A DNA stretch of 64,000 nt, taken from positions 58,098-122,097 of the forward strand of contig DLPC01000011.1 in NCBI GenBank assembly GCA_002478565.1, in the 5' to 3' direction. This document shows, one piece after another, positions 26,571 through 34,546 of this stretch. Position numbers and translations under genes: made by a program. This DNA is from Flavobacteriales bacterium UBA7468. Lineage in GTDB: Bacteria > Bacteroidota > Bacteroidia > Flavobacteriales_D > Crocinitomicaceae. Each line of letters starts with the position of its first letter. Within the stretch, counting starts at the first letter, position 1. The notes under the pieces were generated by a model. The model was not told the origin of the DNA, did no database searches, and saw only the letters and a list, made by a program, of their open reading frames with translations.

Positions 26571-27222
26571 TTTCATCAATTTATTATTGCTACTGGTCAG
26601 CTTGCCTACGCTTTTAGTGTCTGTTTTCATTGGGTTTGATTTACCCGTTGAATTTTTGAAAAGCACTGCCGCTGAATTACCATATATCAAAGAACTCTAT
26701 TTCATTCTAGGATTGCTCATTTTGATCATTGGTTTGCGCAGGACAGTAAGGCGCTGGATGGGCGTATCCATGGTCAAGAAGCAAGATAAATTTGTTTGGA
26801 ATCAAGAAATAAGTTCGGATCGCAAGAAGCGTGTTTTTGTCTACAATAGCCTTGAAGCGCTTGTTTTCTTGAGTTTTGTGGTCGCACATCTCTTCCTAAC
26901 GATAAGCTCCTATTTTGTGGTTTTAGTTTATATTGTTTTACTTGCTGATTCCCTTATTTTTATCATTGCGAACAAAGGTAATTTTAGGGTAGGGCTCAGC
27001 TCAAAAGCCATTTTAGTAGCTGACCGAGAAATCATTTTGATCTATCTCCATGGCCTTAGAAAAGTTTCTGTTAGTCAGCAAACCATCTATTTTGATTACA
27101 TCGAAGATCTCCAACTCACTTTTCCACTTGACTGTATTCAAGAAGAACAAAAAACCGCATTTTTCGGAGCATTAGAGGCACAAATTGACCGTGATCACGT
27201 CCTCTTTCATCACACAAAGTAA
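26563..27222 (+). CDS. hypothetical membrane protein, 219 aa
   Basis: I do not recognise a family. Hydrophobic segments lie at residues ~5-25, ~43-60, ~94-112 and ~115-135, giving about four membrane spans, with a basic loop (KKQDKFVWNQEISSDRKKR) between spans 2 and 3. The last ~80 residues are soluble and look like a PH-like beta-rich cytoplasmic domain (VGLSSKAILVADREIILIYLHGLRKVSVSQQTIYF). It overlaps DUF349 by 8 bp, so the two are probably translated together. A membrane partner for the DUF349 protein is one possibility (inference). Confidence 0.65.
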   Translation: MNSFINLLLLLVSLPTLLVSVFIGFDLPVEFLKSTAAELPYIKELYFILGLLILIIGLRRTVRRWMGVSMVKKQDKFVWNQEISSDRKKRVFVYNSLEALVFLSFVVAHLFLTISSYFVVLVYIVLLADSLIFIIANKGNFRVGLSSKAILVADREIILIYLHGLRKVSVSQQTIYFDYIEDLQLTFPLDCIQEEQKTAFFGALEAQIDRDHVLFHHTK

Positions 27223-27229
27223 GTTTTGC

Positions 27230-27237
27230 TAACTTCG
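27230..27237 (+). promoter_or_regulatory. possible -7 box for the GT9 gene
   Basis: TAACTTCG differs from TAnnTTTG at one position and ends 4 nt before the ATG at 27242, the same spacing seen at apt and nadC. No convincing TTG element. Confidence 0.35.
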
Positions 27238-27241
27238 TGTT

Positions 27242-28249
27242 ATGTCGCTTAAGGCACCCAAAAAAATATTGATCCTTCGTTTCAGTTCAATCGGCGATAT
27301 CGTACTTACTTTTCCCGTGGTTCGCTCATTAAAAGTGGCCTATCCTGAGTGTCAAATTGATTTCGTCACTAAAAAAGCGTATCTATCTTTACTAAATGCA
27401 TGTCAAGGAATCAACGAAGTTTTTGTTTTGGACAACTCCTTACGTACGCTTAAAAAGCAAATAGATTTCCAGTCCTACGATGCGGTATTAGATTTACATC
27501 ACAACCTTCGAACGCAATTACTCACATTTTTTACTGGCGCCAAGGTATATCGCTTCCCGAAAAATAATTGGCAGAAATGGTTGTTAACGCGCTTTAAAAT
27601 GAAGCCTAAGTGTCGCTTACATGTTGTGGAAAGATATCTTCAGACACTTCAGACAGCCTTCGGAATCGAAATAATGGCCCCCGAGGCGCATTATCATGTG
27701 CCTGTCCAGGATCAATTCTTGATAGCAGATCAAATCGGTATCAGTCCGAAAGCATACATCGCAGTTGCAATTGGGGCGCAGTTTGCAACAAAAAGACTTC
27801 CTGCTGATATGCTCATTGAATTGATTAAAAAAGTGAAAGCACCGGTAGTGCTTTTAGGTGGCAAAGAAGATGTAGTTGTTGCGCAACAAATAAAAGGAGC
27901 GCTTCCTCAACAACAAATTGTATCAATGGCAGGGCAGCTCAGTATTCATGCTTCTGCTTGGGTTGTTAAAAACGCGGCTGCATTACTCACACATGACACC
28001 GGTCTTATGCATATCGGTGCTGCTTTTGAAGTGCCTATCCATTTGATATGGGGTAATACTACCCGAGATTTAGGGATGTATCCGTTGCGCCCAGAACAAG
28101 ACAAATGTTTCCATTATGAGGTGGCAGATTTAAGCTGCAGACCTTGTTCAAAAATTGGTCATCAGAACTGCCCAAAAGGGCATTTTGCTTGCATGCGCCA
28201 TCAAGATTTAAATCACATAGCCCAGCAACTCAATTTAACAGAGTACTAG
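27242..28249 (+). CDS. glycosyltransferase family 9 (heptosyltransferase-like)
   Basis: A 335-residue GT-B fold enzyme. Hallmarks are ILRFSSIGDIVLTFPVVRSLK at the N terminus and the C-terminal nucleotide-sugar site VVLLGGKEDVVVAQQI, HDTGLMHIGAAFEVPIHLIWGNT. ADP-heptose:LPS transferases have this layout, so it probably adds a sugar to the lipopolysaccharide core; the actual sugar is unknown. Four Cys/His near the end (CRPCSKIGHQNCPKGHFACMRH) are common in Bacteroidota members. The 3' end overlaps the convergent thioesterase gene by 4 bp. Confidence 0.88.
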   Translation: MSLKAPKKILILRFSSIGDIVLTFPVVRSLKVAYPECQIDFVTKKAYLSLLNACQGINEVFVLDNSLRTLKKQIDFQSYDAVLDLHHNLRTQLLTFFTGAKVYRFPKNNWQKWLLTRFKMKPKCRLHVVERYLQTLQTAFGIEIMAPEAHYHVPVQDQFLIADQIGISPKAYIAVAIGAQFATKRLPADMLIELIKKVKAPVVLLGGKEDVVVAQQIKGALPQQQIVSMAGQLSIHASAWVVKNAAALLTHDTGLMHIGAAFEVPIHLIWGNTTRDLGMYPLRPEQDKCFHYEVADLSCRPCSKIGHQNCPKGHFACMRHQDLNHIAQQLNLTEY

Positions 28250-28773
28250 TCTTTTTTTTCTTCTTCAAAGAATAGTTTTTTCAATTCAGTAGCTTCGTTT
28301 GGCTTCATTTTTCCGGCCAAAATGAGTGCTAATTGCTTGCGTCGAAGTGCCCCATCAAAACGCGCTTTTTCCTCGTCGGTTTCGGGTATTAGTGCGGGCA
28401 CTTGAATCGGATTCCCGTTTTGATCAACAGCCACAAAAGTGTAGATGGCTTCATTGCATTTTTCTCTTTGGCCAGTAACTGCATCTTCTACAAAAACGTC
28501 CACAAAAACCTCCATTGACGAATTAAAAGACCGAGACACTTTGGCCTCTAAGGTTACAATAGAAGCATGGTTAATTGGCTTCTGAAAAGAAACGTTATTT
28601 ACTGAAGCTGTAACGACGACACGCTTTGAATGACGGTGTGCTGATACACTTGCAATGACATCCATCCAGGCCAATAATTGGCCACCAAATAGATTACCTA
28701 GTGTATTGGTGTCGTTAGGCAGGACAATTTTTGTTGTAATTGCCAATGTTGATGCGGCGGTATTTGCTTTCAT
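28246..28773 (-). CDS. acyl-CoA thioesterase, hotdog fold
   Basis: A 175-residue cytosolic enzyme hydrolysing acyl-CoA. The N-terminal half has the YciA/BACH-type signature LPNDTNTLGNLFGGQLLAWMDVIASVSAHRHS, with the catalytic Asn/Asp region and the hot-dog helix, then VTASVNNVSFQKPI. The acidic/lysine-rich C-terminal tail is not part of the fold. Its ATG is preceded at 4 nt by a TAACTTTG box. Chain-length preference cannot be given. Confidence 0.9.
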   Translation of the reverse strand: MKANTAASTLAITTKIVLPNDTNTLGNLFGGQLLAWMDVIASVSAHRHSKRVVVTASVNNVSFQKPINHASIVTLEAKVSRSFNSSMEVFVDVFVEDAVTGQREKCNEAIYTFVAVDQNGNPIQVPALIPETDEEKARFDGALRRKQLALILAGKMKPNEATELKKLFFEEEKKD

Positions 28774-28777
28774 GATT

Positions 28778-28785
28778 CAAAGTTA
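28778..28785 (-). promoter_or_regulatory. -7 box of the thioesterase gene, apparently leaderless
   Basis: TAACTTTG on the minus strand is an exact TAnnTTTG match, 4 nt from the ATG. No clear TTG element at the expected distance. Confidence 0.5.
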
Positions 28786-28845
28786 AGCAAAGGATTTTAT
28801 TACGAATATTTAATTATGCAATGAGCAAATTTGAAGGACTTATTG

Positions 28846-28853
28846 TATTTTTA
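28846..28853 (+). promoter_or_regulatory. possible -7 box of the M43 protease gene
   Basis: TATTTTTA (one mismatch) lies 32 bp before the ATG at 28886 in the 112-bp divergent intergenic region. The nearest TTTG (28830-28833) is too close to be a normal -33 element. Confidence 0.35.
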
Positions 28854-28885
28854 CAAACAACTATCATGCTCTTATTGAATCAACT

Positions 28886-31081
28886 ATGAAACATCTCTAT
28901 TTTTTAGCAACATTTCTATTTGTTTTAGGGTCCTCTTCTTCTGTGTTTTCTCAGAACAATAAAAGAACTCCTGACCCACAAAACACCAGAGAAGGTGAAA
29001 GTGTTGAATACTGTATTACTCACAAAAAGCACAACGCTTTATTGAACAATGCGGACTACCTAAAAGGGCTACAAGAGGCTGATGCAGCCTTCGATGAAGT
29101 GGCAAAAAAAGGCAATCAAAATAAAGGGACCATATATACCATTCCAGTTGTCTTTCACGTGATGCATTTCGGCGGTATTGAAAATATTTCAGACGAACAA
29201 ATCTTAAATGCATTAGCCATCCTGAACCGCGATTACCGCAAACAAAATGCTGATACCGCCAATGTTCACCCTGACTTTCAAGGGATGCCAGCTGATATCG
29301 AAATAGAATTCAAATTAGCGACAATCGCTCCTAACGGACAATGCTTCAATGGCATTACCCGAACTTTTTCTCCAATGAGTTATCAAGGAGATGATGGCGA
29401 TGCCCAAGTAGATGCTATTATCGCAGGAAATAATGTTTACAACGGATCTTGGGCCGGCAATAAGTACCTCAATATCTTTGTATGTGGTGACATCGGAGGA
29501 GCTGCTGGTTATACCTACAAACCAAGTACTTGGGGGGCTACTTCTATGAAAAATGGCATCTGGATATTACACGATTACGTAGGTGCTATTGGTACAGGCG
29601 GAGTAGGTACAAGTCGAGCTTTAACACATGAAGTAGGCCATTGGCTCAACTTAGACCACACATGGGGAGGTAACAATAACCCAGGGAATACAACAAGTTG
29701 CTCCACAGACGACAACGTTCAAGACACTCCTAATTGTATCGGTGTAACAGCATGTTTGCTGAATTCTAATACCTGTAATTCGGACAACAACTATTGGGGC
29801 TTTGACATCCGCGACAACGTAGAAAATTACATGGATTATTCGTATTGCTCTAAAATGTACACAGAGGGTCAGCGCACCCGCATGCGTAACGCACTTCAAG
29901 TGGCCAATACAGGGCGAGCAAATGTGGTTTCCGCGGCCAATTTAGCTGCAGTGGGGGCAACAGGTACTACCTACTTATGTAAAGCTGATTTCAGTGCCGA
30001 TAAAGTCACTATCTGCGCAGGCAATGAAGTACAGTTTTCCGATGAGTCCTACAACGCGGTAACAGGTTGGTCTTGGCAAATTACGCCAAATACAGGTTGG
30101 TCTTTTGCTACTGGTTCAACGGCTAATTCTGCAAATCCTTTGGTTATATTTAACACACCTGGTATGTACAATATTCAACTCACTGCTACAGATGGCACAA
30201 ATAGTGATGTCGAAGATAAGCCGTCGTTTATCCGCGTATTAGGTACCCCAGAAACATTGCCGTATTGGGAAGGATTCGAGAATTACACCTCGTTAAATAA
30301 CCTACCCAATTGGGAGGTGTACAATGCTAATAACAACAATGCTTTTGAGTTAGAGTCAGCTTTTGGTCACACAGGTACAAAGTGCGCTAAGCTCTCCAAT
30401 TTTGGACAGACACCATCCAACATAGATGAGCTCATCTCAACGAATATAGATTTATCGGGAATTGATACAAATTCAGGCACCGTAACTTTATCATTCCGCT
30501 ACGCTTACCGCAAGCGCACCGCTGCAGACTACGAATTCCTTAAAGTTTTTATTACTGGTAACTGCGGTGAAAACTGGGCTCAAAGAAAAACACTTGGTGG
30601 CAATCAGCTTTCAAATCAAACTTCGGTTACAGCGTGGGCCCCAAGCTCGCAAGCTGATTGGGTGACTATTCACATGACAAACGTAACCGCTAATTACTTC
30701 ACTGATAATTTCAGGATGCGTTTTCGTTTTGAAGGAGAAGGTGGAAATAATTTCTATCTTGACGACATCAATATTTACAGTGGTGGCCCTTCAAATGACT
30801 TAGTAGTGGCGGGCATAGAACATCAAAGTCTCACTGAACTATCCCTCTACCCAAATCCTACAGATTCCGATCTACATCTTTCTTTTAGTTCACTATTTGC
30901 AGGTTCAGCTCAATTGAAAGTGACAGATTTAGCGGGCAAAGTGGTTCAAGCCCACCCCTTGTATCTGCAAGAAGGTAAAAATATGATCATCACCCAAACA
31001 AACCAATTGGCGTCTGGATCTTACTTATTAAAGCTTGAGTTTAATGGTGCAGCTACAACCTTGCCTTTTGTTGTTGAATAA
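28886..31081 (+). CDS. secreted M43-family zinc metalloprotease with PKD and T9SS type A domain
   Basis: A 731-residue secreted protease. The signal peptide is residues 1-22 (ends VFSQ). The catalytic domain has the zinc motif HEVGHWLNLDH (first His near residue 248) and the Met-turn region ENYMDYSYC, characteristic of pappalysin-type M43 metallopeptidases, and an N-terminal phrase IPVVFHVMHFGG...ISDEQILNALAILNRDYRK shared by Bacteroidota members. A PKD domain (~365-455) and a jelly-roll-like MAM/choice-of-anchor region follow. The last ~75 residues (LYPNPTDSDLHLSF, ASGSYLLKLEF) are a type A T9SS signal. A terminator for it lies within the uvrC coding sequence. Confidence 0.92.
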   Translation: MKHLYFLATFLFVLGSSSSVFSQNNKRTPDPQNTREGESVEYCITHKKHNALLNNADYLKGLQEADAAFDEVAKKGNQNKGTIYTIPVVFHVMHFGGIENISDEQILNALAILNRDYRKQNADTANVHPDFQGMPADIEIEFKLATIAPNGQCFNGITRTFSPMSYQGDDGDAQVDAIIAGNNVYNGSWAGNKYLNIFVCGDIGGAAGYTYKPSTWGATSMKNGIWILHDYVGAIGTGGVGTSRALTHEVGHWLNLDHTWGGNNNPGNTTSCSTDDNVQDTPNCIGVTACLLNSNTCNSDNNYWGFDIRDNVENYMDYSYCSKMYTEGQRTRMRNALQVANTGRANVVSAANLAAVGATGTTYLCKADFSADKVTICAGNEVQFSDESYNAVTGWSWQITPNTGWSFATGSTANSANPLVIFNTPGMYNIQLTATDGTNSDVEDKPSFIRVLGTPETLPYWEGFENYTSLNNLPNWEVYNANNNNAFELESAFGHTGTKCAKLSNFGQTPSNIDELISTNIDLSGIDTNSGTVTLSFRYAYRKRTAADYEFLKVFITGNCGENWAQRKTLGGNQLSNQTSVTAWAPSSQADWVTIHMTNVTANYFTDNFRMRFRFEGEGGNNFYLDDINIYSGGPSNDLVVAGIEHQSLTELSLYPNPTDSDLHLSFSSLFAGSAQLKVTDLAGKVVQAHPLYLQEGKNMIITQTNQLASGSYLLKLEFNGAATTLPFVVE

Positions 31082-31082
31082 A

Positions 31083-32888
31083 TTATTGCTCATTTAAATA
31101 TTGAAATAGGAGTTGTGCTTTTGCAGCTCCTATTTTTTTTGCAACCGTATCTTGACCGGCTGCTTTCATTTTAGAAACAGTCTTGAAATCATTGAAGAGC
31201 AATGCAATTGTTTTTGGCCCTAATCCTTTGATTTGATCGAGTTGTGTCGTTAGTACTGCTTTACTGCGTTTGTTGCGGTGATGACTCAAACCAAAACGAT
31301 GCGCTTCATCTCGAAGTTGTTGGACTAATTTCAGAGCCAATGAACGTCTACTTAAGATCAGAGATTTAGAAAACCCTGGTTTATAGATTTCTTCCAAACG
31401 CTTGGCAAGCCCTACTAGTTTGAGCTCGTTCTGCAGCCCGATTTCTTCAATGGCCTCCAATGCCGCACCTAACTGACCTTTTCCGCCGTCGATGATGACC
31501 AAATCCGGTAATTTTTGTCCTTCCTCTTTTAAGCGTTTGTATCTCCTTCCCACAACTTCTTTCATTGTCTTGAAGTCGTCCGGGCCTTCGACAGTTTTGA
31601 CATTGAAATGTCGGTAGTCTGCCTTACTTGGAACACCTTCTTTAAATACCACACATGCCGACACCGCATTGGTGCCTTGTAGGTTAGAATTATCAAAACA
31701 TTCAATATGTAGTGGAGGAGTAGCTAGTCCAAGTGCCGTTTGCAATTCTAGCACAGCTTGCATCGAAGAATTTTGGACCGTTGTGACGGCATTCATCGCT
31801 TGCTTTCTGGCCTGAAGTTGGGCATGTTTGACATTATTCTGTGCCATTTCAAGCAACTGTTTTTTTTCGCCAATTTTTGGAAATACTACTTTGGCATCAT
31901 AGAGGTCAATGCTTTTTGAAATGCCGACGATAACTTCTTTTGCTTTACTGGAAAAATGAGCGCGTAATTGTGGAATGATATTTTGATAGAGTACTTCTAT
32001 TGGTTCATCGAGTGGGTCATCGATTCGGGTGGCGTAGGTATGAACAATACTGCCCTCTCGGATGACCAGAAAACTAACCCAAGAGAGCTGTTCATTCTTT
32101 TCGATGTAACACACGTCAAAATCTTGACTATGATCAGTAACAACCATAGATTTTGTCCTGAATTGCTCTAAAGCTGATATCAGCTCCTTACAGCGTTGTG
32201 CTTCTTCAAATGCCTGTTCAGTGGCGAATTGTTGCATTTCTTTTTTAAGGGTTTGAATCAATGAGAAGTTCTTGCCCTCGAGTAAAAGTCTGATGACCTT
32301 TAAGGTTTCTTCATATTGTGCAGCTGTTTGTAATTGTTGACACGGCCCGGCACATTTACCGATGTGATACTCTAAGCAAACTTTGTATTTCGCTTGTTCA
32401 AGTTTTTGCGCCCTTAAATCTAAGGCACAAGTTCTAATTTGAAAAAGTTCTCTAATCAGTTGGAGTAATGCATGCATCCCTTTTACATTCGGATAAGGGC
32501 CATAATAAATGGAGCCATCATTGAATTTTCGTCTGGTCGGAAAAATACGAGGAAATGCTTCATTTTTGATAACAATCCAGGGGTAGGTTTTGTCGTCCTT
32601 TAGTAAGACATTATATCTTGGCCGATGACTCTTGATGAGGTTATTTTCTAAGAGCAGGGCATCGATCTCAGTATCTACAACGGTAAATTGTAAGTCTGTA
32701 ATTTGTTTGACGAGTGTTCGGGTTTTACCATCCGAATGTTCTTTTTGGAAATAGGAGCTCACGCGCTTTTTTAAATCCTTCGCTTTACCCACATAAATGA
32801 TCTTCCCTTTTTGATCAAAAAATTGATAGACTCCCGGATGATGGGGTAGGGTGGCTACTTTATTCAGTAAATCGCTTTGATCTTTCAC
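31083..32888 (-). CDS. uvrC: excinuclease ABC subunit C
   Basis: A 601-residue nuclease that makes both incisions in nucleotide excision repair. The GIY-YIG 3'-incision domain is at ~15-95 (HPGVYQFFDQKGKIIYVGKAKDLKKRVSSYF), a UVR-like helix at ~200-240, the RNase H-like 5'-incision domain at ~375-520 (ECFDNSNLQGTNAVSACVVF, PDLVIIDGGKGQLGAAL), and an HhH tail at ~550-600. The start is GTG (32886-32888); the next in-frame ATG would delete the GIY motif, so GTG is secure. A TATTTTTG box ends 4 nt upstream. The last codons carry the protease terminator on the other strand. Confidence 0.96.
   Translation of the reverse strand: MKDQSDLLNKVATLPHHPGVYQFFDQKGKIIYVGKAKDLKKRVSSYFQKEHSDGKTRTLVKQITDLQFTVVDTEIDALLLENNLIKSHRPRYNVLLKDDKTYPWIVIKNEAFPRIFPTRRKFNDGSIYYGPYPNVKGMHALLQLIRELFQIRTCALDLRAQKLEQAKYKVCLEYHIGKCAGPCQQLQTAAQYEETLKVIRLLLEGKNFSLIQTLKKEMQQFATEQAFEEAQRCKELISALEQFRTKSMVVTDHSQDFDVCYIEKNEQLSWVSFLVIREGSIVHTYATRIDDPLDEPIEVLYQNIIPQLRAHFSSKAKEVIVGISKSIDLYDAKVVFPKIGEKKQLLEMAQNNVKHAQLQARKQAMNAVTTVQNSSMQAVLELQTALGLATPPLHIECFDNSNLQGTNAVSACVVFKEGVPSKADYRHFNVKTVEGPDDFKTMKEVVGRRYKRLKEEGQKLPDLVIIDGGKGQLGAALEAIEEIGLQNELKLVGLAKRLEEIYKPGFSKSLILSRRSLALKLVQQLRDEAHRFGLSHHRNKRSKAVLTTQLDQIKGLGPKTIALLFNDFKTVSKMKAAGQDTVAKKIGAAKAQLLFQYLNEQ
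31104..31140 (+). terminator. intrinsic terminator of the M43 protease gene, inside uvrC
   Basis: AAATAGGAG (31104-31112) pairs with CTCCTATTT (31127-31135), with an inner TGC/GCA pairing, followed by eight T (31133-31140). It works for plus-strand transcription and lies entirely within the 3' coding part of the convergent uvrC. Confidence 0.8.
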
Positions 32889-32892
32889 GGTT

Positions 32893-32900
32893 CAAAAATA
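32893..32900 (-). promoter_or_regulatory. uvrC -7 box, apparently leaderless
   Basis: TATTTTTG on the minus strand is an exact match, 4 nt from the GTG start; no clear TTG element. It faces the nadC promoter in a 53-bp intergenic region. Confidence 0.5.
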
Positions 32901-32929
32901 GAAACAATTGCAGATTAAGCGGCACTTCT

Positions 32930-32937
32930 TATCTTTG
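32930..32937 (+). promoter_or_regulatory. nadC promoter -7 box, apparently leaderless
   Basis: Exact TATCTTTG with TTG at 32908-32910 (19-bp spacer); the box ends 4 nt before the nadC ATG at 32942, so transcription should begin at or next to the A of ATG. Confidence 0.78.
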
Positions 32938-32941
32938 CGCT

Positions 32942-33778
32942 ATGCTAGATGAGTTTATACAAAATGCCCTCAATGAAGATATTGGCTCTGGAGATCATTC
33001 TTCTTTGGCTTGTGTGCCTGAAGATGCACGATCAGAAGCTTTTTTACTCATCAAAGAAGAAGGCATTTTGGCCGGCATGGAAGTGGCAAAAAGAATCTGC
33101 CAGATTTACGATGCTCAAATTCAGTTTAAGCAAAAGCTCACAGACGGCACCCCTGTCAAATCTGGCGACATCGCTTTTACTTTGGAAGGTTCTTCGCGCT
33201 CAATTTTAGCTGTAGAAAGATTGCTACTCAACTGTATGCAGCACATGAGCGGAGTCGCTACTCAGACGGCACATTACGTCAAATTGATCGCCGGGACCAA
33301 TTGTACTTTACTCGATACTCGAAAGACTACTCCTGGAATGCGCATGTTAGATAAATATGCCGTCAAGATAGGAGGGGGAGCCAATCACAGAATTGGGCTT
33401 TACGACATGATCATGCTCAAAGACAACCACATTGATTATGCAGGTGGGCTTGCAGCAGCCTTAGAGCGAACCAAAACATATCTTGCAGCGAATAATCTCG
33501 ATCTTCAAGTTGAAGTAGAGGTGCGTTCAGAAGCTGAATTGAGAGAGTTGCTCTCCTTGCCTCAAGACTATCATAGAATAATGCTCGATAATTTTACGCC
33601 TTTAGCGTTAAAAAACGCGCTTCAACTCATACCAAAAGGAATTGAAACAGAAGCATCTGGAGGCATCACTGCGTCGACCATAAGAAGTTATGCTGAAACG
33701 GGTGTGCAGTTTATTTCCGTGGGTGCCTTGACACATTCTGTAAAAGCGCTTGATATGAGCTTAAAGGCTAGTCTTTAA
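32942..33778 (+). CDS. nadC: nicotinate-nucleotide pyrophosphorylase (carboxylating)
   Basis: A 278-residue enzyme of de novo NAD synthesis, quinolinate plus PRPP to nicotinate mononucleotide. Conserved parts are NEDIGSGDHSS at the N terminus, LLNCMQHMSGVAT, LDTRKTTPGMRMLDKYAVKIGGGANHRIGLYDMIMLKDNHI (substrate Arg and Lys residues), and EASGGITASTIRSYAETGVQFISVGALTHS. Length is standard. nadA and nadB are not adjacent. Its 3' end overlaps the convergent phosphopantetheinyl transferase by 11 bp. Confidence 0.96.
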   Translation: MLDEFIQNALNEDIGSGDHSSLACVPEDARSEAFLLIKEEGILAGMEVAKRICQIYDAQIQFKQKLTDGTPVKSGDIAFTLEGSSRSILAVERLLLNCMQHMSGVATQTAHYVKLIAGTNCTLLDTRKTTPGMRMLDKYAVKIGGGANHRIGLYDMIMLKDNHIDYAGGLAAALERTKTYLAANNLDLQVEVEVRSEAELRELLSLPQDYHRIMLDNFTPLALKNALQLIPKGIETEASGGITASTIRSYAETGVQFISVGALTHSVKALDMSLKASL

Positions 33779-33783
33779 TTTTT
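33761..33783 (+). terminator. weak terminator-like hairpin at the end of nadC
   Basis: TTAAAG (33761-33766) and CTTTAA (33773-33778) flank a 6-nt loop and are followed by TTTTT. The stem is AT-rich, so it is a weak candidate; it overlaps both convergent stop codons. Confidence 0.4.
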
Positions 33784-34406
33784 GCTACTGCAAATAAATA
33801 ATTTTCTTGCTTGATACAATAAACCGCTATTGTTCTTTCCTGATTTTTCTTGGTTTTAATAGCTGCATTTAATTGGAGAAAATCATTTTCTGCAAGCACT
33901 ATTTGCTCAATCAATATTTCATCCTTGAAGGATAGACCTTTTATTTGACCTAGTTTATAGATCGCTTCCTTTGCACACCAAATAAATGTGTACCATTCGT
34001 TTTGATTGAAATACGCGAAGTCATATAAATTCTTTTCATGTTTAGTGGCAAATTTATCAATGACCTTTCGAATTCTGTCTTGTACAGTTTCCACATCAAT
34101 ACCAATCGCAAATGGTGCAATACCAATTGTAACAAGATCTTTTGTATGTGAAATGGAAATAGAAGTTTGCCCCATTCTAGTTAAATAAGGCTTGCCATTT
34201 TGATCATATCCAATTGATGAGTTGATTAACAGTTGGTTACGCAATTTTCTAGCCCCTAAAAATTCTTTTTTTCGCTTGTCGTTTTGAAATCTTTCGAGTT
34301 GTATTTCTTCCTCAGGAAACAAGAAAATGTCTGCTAATTCAAGCGATTCAAGCGAAGTGCTCACTACTTGAATATTAAATTCTGCGTAAAACGTTTCAAA
34401 TTTCAT
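33768..34406 (-). CDS. 4'-phosphopantetheinyl transferase superfamily protein
   Basis: With ATG at 34404-34406 the protein has 212 residues (an upstream TTG at 34413-34415 would add three). The motifs IGIDVETVQDRIRKVIDKFA (Mg-binding Asp and Glu) and FIWCAKEAIYKL (WxxKEAxxK) are those of Sfp/AcpT-type enzymes, which transfer phosphopantetheine from CoA to carrier proteins. The two-domain length fits the Sfp group rather than the ~120-residue AcpS. There is no carrier protein or synthase nearby, so the target may be the fatty-acid ACP or a distant cluster. Confidence 0.85.
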   Translation of the reverse strand: MKFETFYAEFNIQVVSTSLESLELADIFLFPEEEIQLERFQNDKRKKEFLGARKLRNQLLINSSIGYDQNGKPYLTRMGQTSISISHTKDLVTIGIAPFAIGIDVETVQDRIRKVIDKFATKHEKNLYDFAYFNQNEWYTFIWCAKEAIYKLGQIKGLSFKDEILIEQIVLAENDFLQLNAAIKTKKNQERTIAVYCIKQENYLFAVAKIKD

Positions 34407-34546
34407 GAGCAACAAAAAATGTTGTTAGATTAAATTCCCTTACAAACTTAGAATAGAATTTTGATGAATTTTATGTTAAGAGGATGGTTTTTTCTATATT
34501 TACATTCTTTAAAAAACGAGATATAGTAAAATTTATACGCATTCTT

